The translations under genes and the position numbers were made by a program. This document shows, one piece after another, positions 28,364-36,417 of a stretch of 64,000 nt of DNA. Source of the DNA: Natronincola ferrireducens (GTDB lineage Bacteria; Bacillota; Clostridia; Peptostreptococcales; Natronincolaceae). The notes under the pieces are model-generated. The model made no database searches, was not told the origin of the DNA, and saw nothing but the letters and a program-made list of their open reading frames with translations. Position 1 is the stretch's first letter; the number at the start of each line of letters is the position of its first letter. The stretch covers positions 1-64,000 of the forward strand of contig NZ_FNFP01000003.1 in assembly GCF_900100845.1 (NCBI RefSeq). Reading direction: 5' to 3'.

Positions 28364-28660
28364 CAAACAAAGAACTATCCCCTTCTACTATTATGCAAAG
28401 ATAATTAAAGTGTGATTTACTAATTGTATAATTTACATTTTGCAAGAGATCGATACTTTCTTGACTATAGGCTACAATAGTAGTTGGCATAATCCTGCTC
28501 TCTTTTGATAATGTTTATTAGTTAATTAATGATTATCATGGGATCAGAGTAAAAAATATTAATTTATATAAGACTTTTATTTTTTATACTTATGGAACAA
28601 TTATATTAATGGACAAATTTATAGGAAATTATATTTAAAAAACAAAAGGAGTCGGTACAT

Positions 28661-30847
28661 ATGCAGTCTAAATTAACTCATCTAAATGTGATAGAAACCT
28701 TAGAAAAAAATTACATGCCCTATTCCATGAGTGTAATTGTCTCTAGAGCGTTACCTGAGATTGATGGATTAAAACCATCCCATCGTAAATTACTCTATAC
28801 TATGTTTAAAATGGGACTATTAAAGGGAACAAAAACCAAGTCGGCAAATATTGTTGGACAAACCATGAAATTAAATCCCCATGGAGATGCTGCCATCTAC
28901 GAGACAATGGTACGATTAACCAGAGGAAATGAAGCCCTTCTCCATCCCCTTATAGATAGTAAAGGTAATTTTGGGAAAAACTACTCTAAAGAAATGGCCT
29001 ATGCAGCACCACGATATACTGAAGCAAAATTAGAAGGAATTTGTGAAGAGTTTTTTAAGGATATTCATAAGGATACAGTGGATTTTGTACCTAACTATGA
29101 CAATACAATAGAAGAACCTAAACTGCTTCCTACTACCTTTCCCAATATTTTAGCAAATCCTAATATGGGAATAGCTGTCGGTATGGCAAGCTCTATTTGT
29201 AGCTTTAATTTAAAGGAAGTATGTGAAGCAACAATTGAATTCCTCAAGGATGAAGAGGTGGAAGTAACTCAATATTTGAAAGCTCCTGACTTCTCATCGG
29301 GGGGACAGCTTATCCTTAATAAAAAAGAATTGAATACCATCTATACTACAGGTAGAGGTAGCTTTCATTTAAGAGGAAAATATCAATATGATAAGAAAAA
29401 TAATTGTATAGAAATCTATGAAATTCCCTACACCACCACCACAGAAGCTATTATAGAAAAAATTATTGAACTGGTTAAGGCAGGGAAAATTAAGGATATT
29501 AATGATATAAGGGATGAGACCGACAAAGAAGGTCTAAAGATCACCATAGATTTAAAAAGAAATACAGATCCTGAACACTTGATGAATAGATTATACAAGA
29601 TGACAACTCTACAGGACACCTTCAGCTGTAACTTTAACATTTTGATTAATGGTAACCCAAGAGTTCTAGGAGTAAAAGACATTATCAAAGAGTGGACCCT
29701 GTTTAGAATTCAATGTGTTAAAAGACAATTAACCTTTGATATCCATCATAAAAACCAAAGATTACATCTATTAAAGGGTTTGGAAAAAATTCTCCTGGAC
29801 ATCGATCGAGCAGTAAAAATTGTAAAGGACACAAAAAAGGACAAAGAGGTTGTTCCCAATCTTATGAAAGGGTTTGAAATAGACGAGGTTCAAGCTGAGT
29901 TCATTGCAGATATTAAGTTAAGAAACTTTAATCAAGAATATATTTTAAATAAAACTAAGGACATCAAAACCCTTGAAAAAGAAATAAAAACCTTAGATGC
30001 TATCTTGAAAAATGAAGAGAAAATTAAGAAAGTTATTATTAAGGAGTTGCAGGAAGTATCCGAAAAATATGGAAACCCTAGAAAAACAGAAATTATTGAA
30101 GAAAAACACATAGAAGTAGTTACAGAAGAGCTTTTTATTGAGGACTATAACATAAAATTATTTTTAACCAATGAAAACTATCTTAAAAAGATATCGTTAG
30201 CATCCTTAAGAAGTAGTAGCAATGGTCATAAGTTAAAGGACAATGATTTTATTGTTCAAGAAGTGGAAGGAACCAACAAGTCAGATTTACTTCTATTCTC
30301 AAATAAACACATAGTTTATAAAATAAAATGCCATGAGTTGGAGGATAAAAAGACAAGTAGCTTAGGAGATTATTTAAAGAACCTTTTAGCCCTAGAGGAT
30401 GATGAAAAAATCATTTATATGGTTGCTACTGATGACTATAAGGGCCACATGTTATTTTTCTATAGTAGTGGCAAATGTGCTAAAATTCCTATGGAAAGCT
30501 ATCAAACAAAGACAAATAGAAAGCAATTGGCAAATGCCTATTCCTCTGAAAGTCAATTGGTGTACATGGAGCATATCAAAGAAGATAAGGAACTAGTGGC
30601 AGTAAGTAGTATTAAAAAAATCTTGGTTTTTGATACCAAACAAATTAATGAAAAAACCACAAGAAACTCTATTGGAATACAAGTATTGAAGTCTAAAAAA
30701 GATAGTACATTATCGACAATCAAGACTTTAGAGGAAGTGGATTTTGCAGACGTGGATTATTACCGAGGAAATATACCAGCTATTGGCACCTTCTTGAAGA
30801 AGGAGGATTTGCTTGAAAGAGGCGTGGAAAATTTAAAGTTTATATAA
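28661..30847 (+). CDS. divergent type IIA topoisomerase subunit A (ParC/GyrA-like)
   Basis: A 728-residue cleavage subunit. The winged-helix domain has DGLKPSHRKLLYTM and the active-site Tyr119 in AAPRYTEAKL, preceded by GNFG and followed by PNYDNT and PTTFPNILANP, all family hallmarks. A coiled-coil region (about 370-470) leads to a C-terminal DNA-wrapping domain without a clear GyrA box (QRRGGKG type), so it is topoisomerase IV-like rather than gyrase. It is likely the partner of the subunit at 20826. AAAAGGAG lies ten bases upstream of ATG. It has its own promoter region (28364-28660). Confidence 0.88.
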   Translation: MQSKLTHLNVIETLEKNYMPYSMSVIVSRALPEIDGLKPSHRKLLYTMFKMGLLKGTKTKSANIVGQTMKLNPHGDAAIYETMVRLTRGNEALLHPLIDSKGNFGKNYSKEMAYAAPRYTEAKLEGICEEFFKDIHKDTVDFVPNYDNTIEEPKLLPTTFPNILANPNMGIAVGMASSICSFNLKEVCEATIEFLKDEEVEVTQYLKAPDFSSGGQLILNKKELNTIYTTGRGSFHLRGKYQYDKKNNCIEIYEIPYTTTTEAIIEKIIELVKAGKIKDINDIRDETDKEGLKITIDLKRNTDPEHLMNRLYKMTTLQDTFSCNFNILINGNPRVLGVKDIIKEWTLFRIQCVKRQLTFDIHHKNQRLHLLKGLEKILLDIDRAVKIVKDTKKDKEVVPNLMKGFEIDEVQAEFIADIKLRNFNQEYILNKTKDIKTLEKEIKTLDAILKNEEKIKKVIIKELQEVSEKYGNPRKTEIIEEKHIEVVTEELFIEDYNIKLFLTNENYLKKISLASLRSSSNGHKLKDNDFIVQEVEGTNKSDLLLFSNKHIVYKIKCHELEDKKTSSLGDYLKNLLALEDDEKIIYMVATDDYKGHMLFFYSSGKCAKIPMESYQTKTNRKQLANAYSSESQLVYMEHIKEDKELVAVSSIKKILVFDTKQINEKTTRNSIGIQVLKSKKDSTLSTIKTLEEVDFADVDYYRGNIPAIGTFLKKEDLLERGVENLKFI

Positions 30848-30850
30848 GTT

Positions 30851-30873
30851 AAGGGACACATAGTCCCTTTTTT
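30851..30873 (+). terminator. terminator after the topoisomerase A gene
   Basis: AAGGGAC (30851-30857) pairs with GTCCCTT (30863-30869), then TTTT: a compact intrinsic terminator. Confidence 0.85.
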
Positions 30874-31010
30874 CATTTGATTACTTAGTAGTATTTTATT
30901 TATAAGTACTATCATTGTAAAAAAAGATTTTAGTATAAACATTATTTTGGTAAAATTAGATTATAATGAATTTTAAGAAATTATTTTCCGGTCCAGAGAG
31001 GGGGAGGTGT

Positions 31011-32132
31011 ATGTCTAAGTTAAGAAAGATAAAACTGTTTTTAGGTTTTAGCTTATTTTTTATTTTCTTCTTTGGGTTTGTATTTTCAAGTATAGCAGTT
31101 AGCCAAACAGATTTATTTTTGGAAATTCAACAAAAGTTGGATGGAATTTCTGAGGAAGAAAAAGAAATTCTTCAAAATCTCTTTAGTCTAGTGCAGGAGA
31201 TAAAAGAGGTAGAGAGGGAGGAAACAGAGATTATTGAAGATATAGAAGTAATCAATCAAGAAATTACAATTCTGGAATCGACGATTGCTGTTGAAGAAAT
31301 AGCCTATGAAAAGAAACGAGAAGACCTAAAGCAAGTCCTTAAGAGTTATCAAAGAAGGGGACCAGGGTCTTATTTGGAGATAATTTTAGATTCCGATAAC
31401 CTTACTACCTTTCTTAGGAGGTTAAATATCCTACGGGATATTACTCGAAACACAGGAGAACTTTTGGGTTCACTGGAGGAGAGTAACGAAAATCTGATCA
31501 TGGAAAGAATGAAATTAACCGAAAAGCTTGTGATGATGGAGGAAAAACAGGAGAAATTAAGGACATCTCTAGCAAAGAAATTACAGGTAAAAGAGGATAT
31601 GGAGAAGTATCTTATAGCTTTAGAAGAAGAACAAGAATATTATTTTCAACATCTGATGAATATACAGCAGGTGTGGGAAGAGATAAAGCCATTATTTTCA
31701 GAAGCTGCAAGGGAGTTTTCTCGTATTATCCAGGAGGACAATCTACCTGCAGATGCCCTAAAAACAACTTTTTCTTTCCTAAGGATTAAGGGAATCCTAG
31801 ATGAGAAAACCCTTAACGATATAGTTATAGGACAACCCCGTTTACCTAAAATGATTTTTAGCTTACATCCAGAGAAAATTGAAATAGCATTACCTGAAAA
31901 AAACCTCATTGTAGCAGGAACATTTATAATAGAGGGAGGACATACTTTAAAATTCCAAGCTGAAGAAGGAAGTTTTTATGGCATGCCACTAGAAGCTGGG
32001 ACGATAGAAGAATTATTCCGGGAGGGTCATTTAGCATTAAATCTTAGGCCATTGATAGGTGATAATATCCTACGATCCGTAGAAATTATGGAAGGCCATT
32101 TGGAATTAATCATTATACCAGTTTTATTTTAA
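31011..32132 (+). CDS. exported coiled-coil partner of FtsEX (PcsB/EnvC N-domain-like)
   Basis: A 373-residue exported protein. A hydrophobic signal/anchor (LFLGFSLFFIFFFGFVFSS) precedes about 190 residues of long coiled coil rich in Glu, Lys and Leu. This includes YQRRGPGSYLEIILDSDNL, a motif region typical of the coiled-coil domain of PcsB/CwlO-type wall-hydrolase regulators. The C-terminal ~130 residues contain no CHAP, NlpC/P60 or M23 hydrolase motif; they hold a small beta-rich region (GTFIIEGGHTLKFQAEEGSF). The next two genes encode FtsE and FtsX, so this is probably their extracytoplasmic partner. The start has GGGGGAGGTG upstream; the open frame reaches 30966 without support. Confidence 0.78.
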   Translation: MSKLRKIKLFLGFSLFFIFFFGFVFSSIAVSQTDLFLEIQQKLDGISEEEKEILQNLFSLVQEIKEVEREETEIIEDIEVINQEITILESTIAVEEIAYEKKREDLKQVLKSYQRRGPGSYLEIILDSDNLTTFLRRLNILRDITRNTGELLGSLEESNENLIMERMKLTEKLVMMEEKQEKLRTSLAKKLQVKEDMEKYLIALEEEQEYYFQHLMNIQQVWEEIKPLFSEAAREFSRIIQEDNLPADALKTTFSFLRIKGILDEKTLNDIVIGQPRLPKMIFSLHPEKIEIALPEKNLIVAGTFIIEGGHTLKFQAEEGSFYGMPLEAGTIEELFREGHLALNLRPLIGDNILRSVEIMEGHLELIIIPVLF

Positions 32133-32156
32133 TACAATACTGGGGAGGAACTAAAA

Positions 32157-32831
32157 ATGATTGAAGCAAAAGAACTTTGTTTGATTTATCCTGATGGAAC
32201 AAAGGCTTTGAAAAATATTAATCTACAGGTGAAGCCCGGAGAAATGGTGTATATCACTGGGCCCAGTGGTTCGGGAAAAACCAGCCTATTAAAGCTTTTT
32301 ATGGGGATGGAGTATCCAACAGAAGGTGTACTAAGGGTACTGGGGCAACCTATGATGAAGGGGCAGGTTGAGAAAATTAGACAATTACGAAGGTCTATTG
32401 GACCAGTTTTTCAAGAATTTAAGCTAATAAAAGGGAGAACTGCTATTGAAAATGTTATGTTAGGTCTGCGGTTTTTAGATATACCTCCCAGTCAGTTAAA
32501 GGAAAGTGCCAGTACTGCCCTAAGGAGGGTGGGGTTAGAGCATAAAACATTTTCACTGGTGGACAATCTATCATGGGGAGAGTGCCAAAGAGTAGCGATA
32601 GCACGGGCGGTGGCTAGGAAGCCAGCAATAATATTGGCAGATGAACCCACAGGGAATTTAGATATGAAGAATGCCTTAAAGATTTTAGAACTCTTAACCT
32701 CCTTTAAAGATAAAAATACGGCAGTAATCATTACCACCCATGCAACCCATTTGATTGATGGGAAAGAAGATGCTATGTTTATTCAAATGGAGGAGGGAAA
32801 CATTTACTGGAAAAGGCTGGGGGAAGCTTAA
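32157..32831 (+). CDS. ftsE: FtsE-like ABC ATPase
   Basis: A 224-residue cytosolic ATPase of the FtsE/LolD group. Walker A is GPSGSGKTSL, the Q-loop VFQEFKL, Walker B IILADEPTGNLD and the switch His is in TTHATH. The ABC signature reads LSWGECQRVAIARA: the usual second Gly/Ser of LSGGE is Trp, which is rare and may slow or alter ATP hydrolysis. FtsE with FtsX transmits ATP-driven shape changes to wall hydrolases or their activators. It lies 24 bases after the coiled-coil gene and two bases before ftsX. Confidence 0.85.
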   Translation: MIEAKELCLIYPDGTKALKNINLQVKPGEMVYITGPSGSGKTSLLKLFMGMEYPTEGVLRVLGQPMMKGQVEKIRQLRRSIGPVFQEFKLIKGRTAIENVMLGLRFLDIPPSQLKESASTALRRVGLEHKTFSLVDNLSWGECQRVAIARAVARKPAIILADEPTGNLDMKNALKILELLTSFKDKNTAVIITTHATHLIDGKEDAMFIQMEEGNIYWKRLGEA

Positions 32832-32832
32832 A

Positions 32833-33720
32833 ATGAAAAATATAGTTTATAATACGGGCTATTTTTTAAAAGAAGTAAAAACAATGATGCAGTTAAACCT
32901 ACTGTCCAATGTTTTTTCCCTTGTCAGCATAGGACTTATTTTCTTTATTCTTACCATGGTGATTTTAGGATGGTGGATAAGCAATGAAGTAGTTGAGGTT
33001 ATGCAGGGGGAGGCAGAAATAAATGCTTACTTTCATGAAAGTATAGATAATACAAGGGTTTCACAGTTGGTTAAAGGTATCAATGGCATAGAGGGTGTAC
33101 GGGAAGCTCGAGTGGTTGATGAAGAAGAAGCCTATGGTAGAATGGTGGAAATACTAGGGCAAGAAGCCCGTGTCTTAGAATTTTTTGATGATAATCCCTT
33201 TAGTCCCTTCATTGAGATAAGAATTTATCTGGAGGAAATGGATGCAGTTCTAGAGGAATTACAGTTTATAGGGGATATTGAACATGTGAGGGATAACAGA
33301 GAAGTTTTGGATCGTCTCCGAAATATTACAGGGGTATTGAGGTTGTTAGGATACTTGATTGTAGCTGCTGTAGGGATTTCCACCTTAGTTATCATATCCC
33401 ATATTATTAGGCAAGAAATATATAATAATAGGGAGCAAATAAATACCTTAAGATTACTGGGAGCCCCTGAAGCTTTTATTGCCTTTCCATTTTTGTTAAA
33501 AGGACTACTGTTAACCCTAGGAGGAGGGATGGTGGCGGTAGTTTTAGCATCATTAGCCTTGAAATATCTTTATCTTCAGGTGGCAGGCCCCCTACCCTTT
33601 ATCCCCATGCCATCCCGTGAAGTATTGACACTAGATTTGGTGATATTGATGATGTTCCTTAGTACAATCTTAGGAATTATCGGAAGTCTATTGGGCCTGT
33701 CATCAGCAAAGAATCATTAA
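32833..33720 (+). CDS. ftsX: FtsX-like permease
   Basis: A 295-residue membrane protein with FtsX topology. It has a short cytosolic start, TM1 (SIGLIFFILTMVILGWWI), an extracytoplasmic loop of about 110 residues (INAYFHESIDNTR to NREVLDRL), then three helices (YLIVAAVGISTLVIISH; LLLTLGGGMVAVVLASLAL; LVILMMFLSTILGIIGSLL). QINTLRLLGAPEAFI between TM2 and TM3 is the FtsX/LolE coupling region. The start at 32833 (MKNIVYNTGYF) lies one base after the ftsE stop; the longer open frame overlaps ftsE and is not used. Together with the two upstream genes it forms an exported-partner/FtsE/FtsX module. Confidence 0.88.
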   Translation: MKNIVYNTGYFLKEVKTMMQLNLLSNVFSLVSIGLIFFILTMVILGWWISNEVVEVMQGEAEINAYFHESIDNTRVSQLVKGINGIEGVREARVVDEEEAYGRMVEILGQEARVLEFFDDNPFSPFIEIRIYLEEMDAVLEELQFIGDIEHVRDNREVLDRLRNITGVLRLLGYLIVAAVGISTLVIISHIIRQEIYNNREQINTLRLLGAPEAFIAFPFLLKGLLLTLGGGMVAVVLASLALKYLYLQVAGPLPFIPMPSREVLTLDLVILMMFLSTILGIIGSLLGLSSAKNH

Positions 33721-33793
33721 GATGATGGATATATGGTAAGTTTTACAAATCGCTTTTCAACCCCTTAAAAATCTACTAAGAAGGAGATAAAAT

Positions 33794-34132
33794 ATGGAAA
33801 AAGTAATTGTTTTTACAAGCAAAACATGACCCCACTGTCGTACTGCGAAAGAGTATCTTTCGAAGAGGGGCATAGTATTTGAAGAAAGGGATATAAATGA
33901 GAATGTTTTGGCAAGAGCAGAGTTTTCGCGGCTAAATTTAAAGGGTGTCCCGGCTTTTTTAATTGGAGATCAAGTAGTAGTTGGCTTAGATAAACAGAGG
34001 ATTGAAGTATTGTTGAACTATATTGTCATTAGTTGTGGAAAATGTGATGGGAGAATGCGGCTCCCTAAAAACAAGGGAAAAATTCGGGTGACTTGTCCAA
34101 GTTGTAGTTATCAGTTTATGATATCAACTTAA
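33794..34132 (+). CDS. selenocysteine glutaredoxin with C-terminal zinc ribbon (UGA read as Sec)
   Basis: A single frame from ATG 33794 to TAA 34132 contains one TGA at 33827-33829. Reading it as selenocysteine gives TSKTUPHCRTAKEYL: a glutaredoxin/NrdH active site in which the first Cys of CxxC is Sec12 and the second is Cys15. The rest is a normal thioredoxin-fold protein with the cis-Pro motif GVPAFLIGD, 112 residues in all. After it comes a zinc ribbon (SCGKCDG then TCPSCSYQF, two CxxC pairs). AAGGAG lies seven bases before ATG. Codons and similarity run through the TGA without a break. The enzyme should reduce disulfides or selenosulfides in the cytosol. Sec glutaredoxins are known in clostridia, including Clostridium sp. 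OhILAs. Confidence 0.88.
33830..33870 (+). promoter_or_regulatory. candidate bacterial SECIS element
   Basis: Directly after the TGA, CCCC (33830-33833) can pair with GGGG (33867-33870), and inside it CGAAAG (33846-33851) pairs with CTTTCG (33857-33862) around the loop AGTAT. The apical loop lies 22-26 bases after UGA and contains GU, as expected for an element recognised by SelB. Confidence 0.65.
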
Positions 34133-34288
34133 AATCCTTTTGGAGAGCCTCATTAACCCTTATCAATGTATGGTTGTAGAGATGAATATAGGAAATGAAT
34201 TTTAGAGGATAACAATAAGTATATATAATAAAAGTACTAGAACTAGCTTATAAATTGATGGGATGGCTAGGAGAGAGAGGGACTTAAA

Positions 34289-35668
34289 TTGGGAAAAAGC
34301 AATCAATTGATAGAAGGTAGTATTTCACAAGCTTTAATAAAATTAGCACTACCTATTATGGGAACATCTTTTGTTCAAATGGCTTATAATATGACGGATA
34401 TGATTTGGATTGGGAGGATAGGGAGTAATGCAGTGGCAGCTGTAGGAACTGCAGGTTTTTTTACTTGGTTAGCCTTTGCATTTATTCTTATCCCTAAGAT
34501 TGGAGCTGAAGTGGGTGTGGCTCAATCTATGGGAAGACAAGATATGAAAGAAGCTAAACGCTACATTCGCCATACTCTGCAGTTAGTAGTTTTTTTAGCT
34601 TTGCTTTATGGAACTGGTTTAATAGTTTTCAGAAGATCTTTAATAGGCTTTTTTAATTTAGGAAATGTGGAAATAACAGAAATGGCTAAATCTTATTTAG
34701 TTATTGTATCTTTAGGAATGAGTTTTTACTTTATTAATCCAGTGTTTACTGGAATTTTAAATGGCTATGGAAATAGCAGACTACCATTTGCCCTTAATGT
34801 TATTGGATTAGCGGTAAATATGATTCTTGATCCCATAATGATACATGGACTAGGACCGTTTCCAGCATTAGGGGTGAAGGGAGCTGCCATAGCGACAGTG
34901 ATAGCTCAATCTATCGTTACCTGCTTTTTTTTATACAATATTAGAAAAGTTGAAGGAGAGTTGTTTTGTAAAATTTATATCCTGAAGAAACCTGATTTTA
35001 CCCATATAAAGAGCATTGTAAGATTAGGGTTACCAGCGGCTTTACAAAGTGGACTGTTTACTATTTTTGCAATGGTTATTGCAAGGATCATTGCACAATG
35101 GGGTCCAGTGCCTATTGCTGTTCAAAAGATAGGCTCTCAAATCGAGGCCATTTCTTGGATGACAGCAGGAGGGTTTTCGACGGCCCTTAGTGCATTTGTA
35201 GGGCAAAATTATGGAGCTAATAAGTGGGATCGAATTCAGAAGGGATATTATGTGGCTCTGAGGATTGTTGGAGTGATTGGAATAGGTGCAACCTGTCTAC
35301 TGATATTTGGTGCTAGACCAGTTTTCAACTTTTTTCTCCAAGAGGAAGAAGCATTAGCCTATGGTATAGTATATTTACGGATTTTAGGATTATCCCAACT
35401 TTTTATGTGTATTGAGATTGCCACAGCTGGAGCTTTTAATGGATTGGGCAAAACAGTACCTCCCTCTATTGTAGGGATTTTCTTCAATGCCCTTAGAATA
35501 CCTGGGGCCCTGATTCTTTCTTCCAGTAGTCTCCTGGGGCTAAATGGGGTATGGTGGAGCATTAGTATCAGTAGTGTATTAAAGGGAATTGTATTATCGA
35601 TTTGGTTCATAATTCTGTTGAGGAGACAATCCTACAAATATGCAACTCAAGAGACAGCTACTATTTAA
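34289..35668 (+). CDS. MATE-family efflux transporter (first copy)
   Basis: A 459-residue membrane protein with about twelve hydrophobic helices in two similar halves (MATE/DinF fold). It exports organic cations or drugs using Na+ or H+ gradients. Family motifs include LPIMGTSFVQMAYNMTDMIW at the start of the first half and SALQ-type GLPAALQSG at the start of the second, with AFVGQNYGA. It starts at TTG, with GAGAGAGGG about ten bases upstream. A MarR regulator and a second MATE gene follow, all on the same strand. It ends at a strong palindromic terminator that overlaps the stop codon. Confidence 0.9.
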   Translation: MGKSNQLIEGSISQALIKLALPIMGTSFVQMAYNMTDMIWIGRIGSNAVAAVGTAGFFTWLAFAFILIPKIGAEVGVAQSMGRQDMKEAKRYIRHTLQLVVFLALLYGTGLIVFRRSLIGFFNLGNVEITEMAKSYLVIVSLGMSFYFINPVFTGILNGYGNSRLPFALNVIGLAVNMILDPIMIHGLGPFPALGVKGAAIATVIAQSIVTCFFLYNIRKVEGELFCKIYILKKPDFTHIKSIVRLGLPAALQSGLFTIFAMVIARIIAQWGPVPIAVQKIGSQIEAISWMTAGGFSTALSAFVGQNYGANKWDRIQKGYYVALRIVGVIGIGATCLLIFGARPVFNFFLQEEEALAYGIVYLRILGLSQLFMCIEIATAGAFNGLGKTVPPSIVGIFFNALRIPGALILSSSSLLGLNGVWWSISISSVLKGIVLSIWFIILLRRQSYKYATQETATI

Positions 35669-35694
35669 CCTGCAGGTTAAATAGTAGCTGTTTT
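35655..35694. terminator. 16-bp palindromic terminator overlapping the MATE stop codon
   Basis: Bases 35655-35670 and 35675-35690 are perfectly complementary around TGCA (itself self-complementary), followed by TTTT. The last codons of the MATE gene form the left arm. Confidence 0.75.
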
Positions 35695-35809
35695 AGAGAC
35701 AATAGGAATTCAAGGGTTATTAATTTTTTAAGGGATCTAAACTACTCCTTAAAAAGAGGGAGATTAGATCTATTTTTTGTCTGTAGAGTTTATTTGAAAA
35801 AAATCACTA

Positions 35810-35838
35810 TTGACTATACTAAATATAATGGTTATACT
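35810..35838 (+). promoter_or_regulatory. marR promoter
   Basis: TTGACT (35810-35815) and TATACT (35833-35838) are separated by 17 bases. An alternative TATAAT at 35824 is too close to this -35. Confidence 0.6.
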
Positions 35839-35860
35839 AAAATGGTTACACTAATTATAG

Positions 35861-35872
35861 TTAACATGTTAA
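35861..35872 (+). promoter_or_regulatory. candidate MarR operator
   Basis: TTAACATGTTAA is a perfect 12-bp palindrome about 23-34 bases after the -10 and 25 bases before the marR start, well placed for autorepression. A direct repeat ATGGTTAYACTAA flanks the -10. Confidence 0.5.
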
Positions 35873-35896
35873 TCAAAAGTGACTTAGGAGGAAAAA

Positions 35897-36346
35897 ATGC
35901 AAAACCAGGAAGGAAATTTAGGTTACCTTATCAATAAAGCTGCTCATTTAATTAAGTGGGAGCTTAATAGTTATTTAAAGGAATATCAACTTACGTCGTC
36001 ACAATGGGGAGTTTTAATGGATATAAAATGCCAAGAAAATAGATCACCTTCACTAAATAAGACTACACCTGCCCTTATAGCCGAAAGACTGAGTGTAGAA
36101 AGACCTGCTATTACAAGGGTAATTGAAAGTTTAATAAAAGAGGGATGGGTGAAAAAACAACAAAACGATTCCGATGGAAGATCTCATTTGATTATACTAA
36201 CTGACAAATCAAGACAAATTCTTCCAGAACTAATGGAGATTAGAAATAAGGTGGTTCGGAAAACATTTAAAGGCTTTAAAAAAGATGAAGTGGAACAATT
36301 AAGGGAGTATCTTATAAAAGTTATTAATAATTTTAATGAAGGTTAA
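35897..36346 (+). CDS. MarR-family transcriptional regulator
   Basis: A 149-residue winged-helix regulator. The core has YQLTSSQWGVLMDI, the recognition region ALIAERLSVERPAITRVIESLIKEGWV and the wing KKQQNDSDGRSHLIILT, all MarR hallmarks. It usually binds a palindrome as a dimer and is released by small phenolic or drug-like ligands. It sits between two MATE exporters on the same strand and 71 bases before the second, so it probably represses that exporter and itself. TAGGAGG lies seven bases before ATG. Confidence 0.92.
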   Translation: MQNQEGNLGYLINKAAHLIKWELNSYLKEYQLTSSQWGVLMDIKCQENRSPSLNKTTPALIAERLSVERPAITRVIESLIKEGWVKKQQNDSDGRSHLIILTDKSRQILPELMEIRNKVVRKTFKGFKKDEVEQLREYLIKVINNFNEG

Positions 36347-36417
36347 TACACTAATCATATAAACAAAGAAGATGAGAACATGAATCAAATGGTTCTTAAT
36401 GTTAAAGGAGAAAAATT

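Noticed and set aside
28485-28499. A second sigma-54-like sequence (TGGCATAATCCTGC) before the topoisomerase A gene
   Set aside because: GG to GC distance is 11 bases rather than 12, and the second half lacks TTGC; a one-base change in spacing normally abolishes such promoters.
33794-33829. The TGA in the glutaredoxin considered as a nonsense mutation
   Set aside because: The position coincides with the catalytic Cys, the rest of the frame is intact and a SECIS-like hairpin follows, so recoding is favoured.
35602-35937. Open frame overlapping the MATE end and marR start
   Set aside because: No ribosome site, no family resemblance, and it spans the terminator and the marR promoter.
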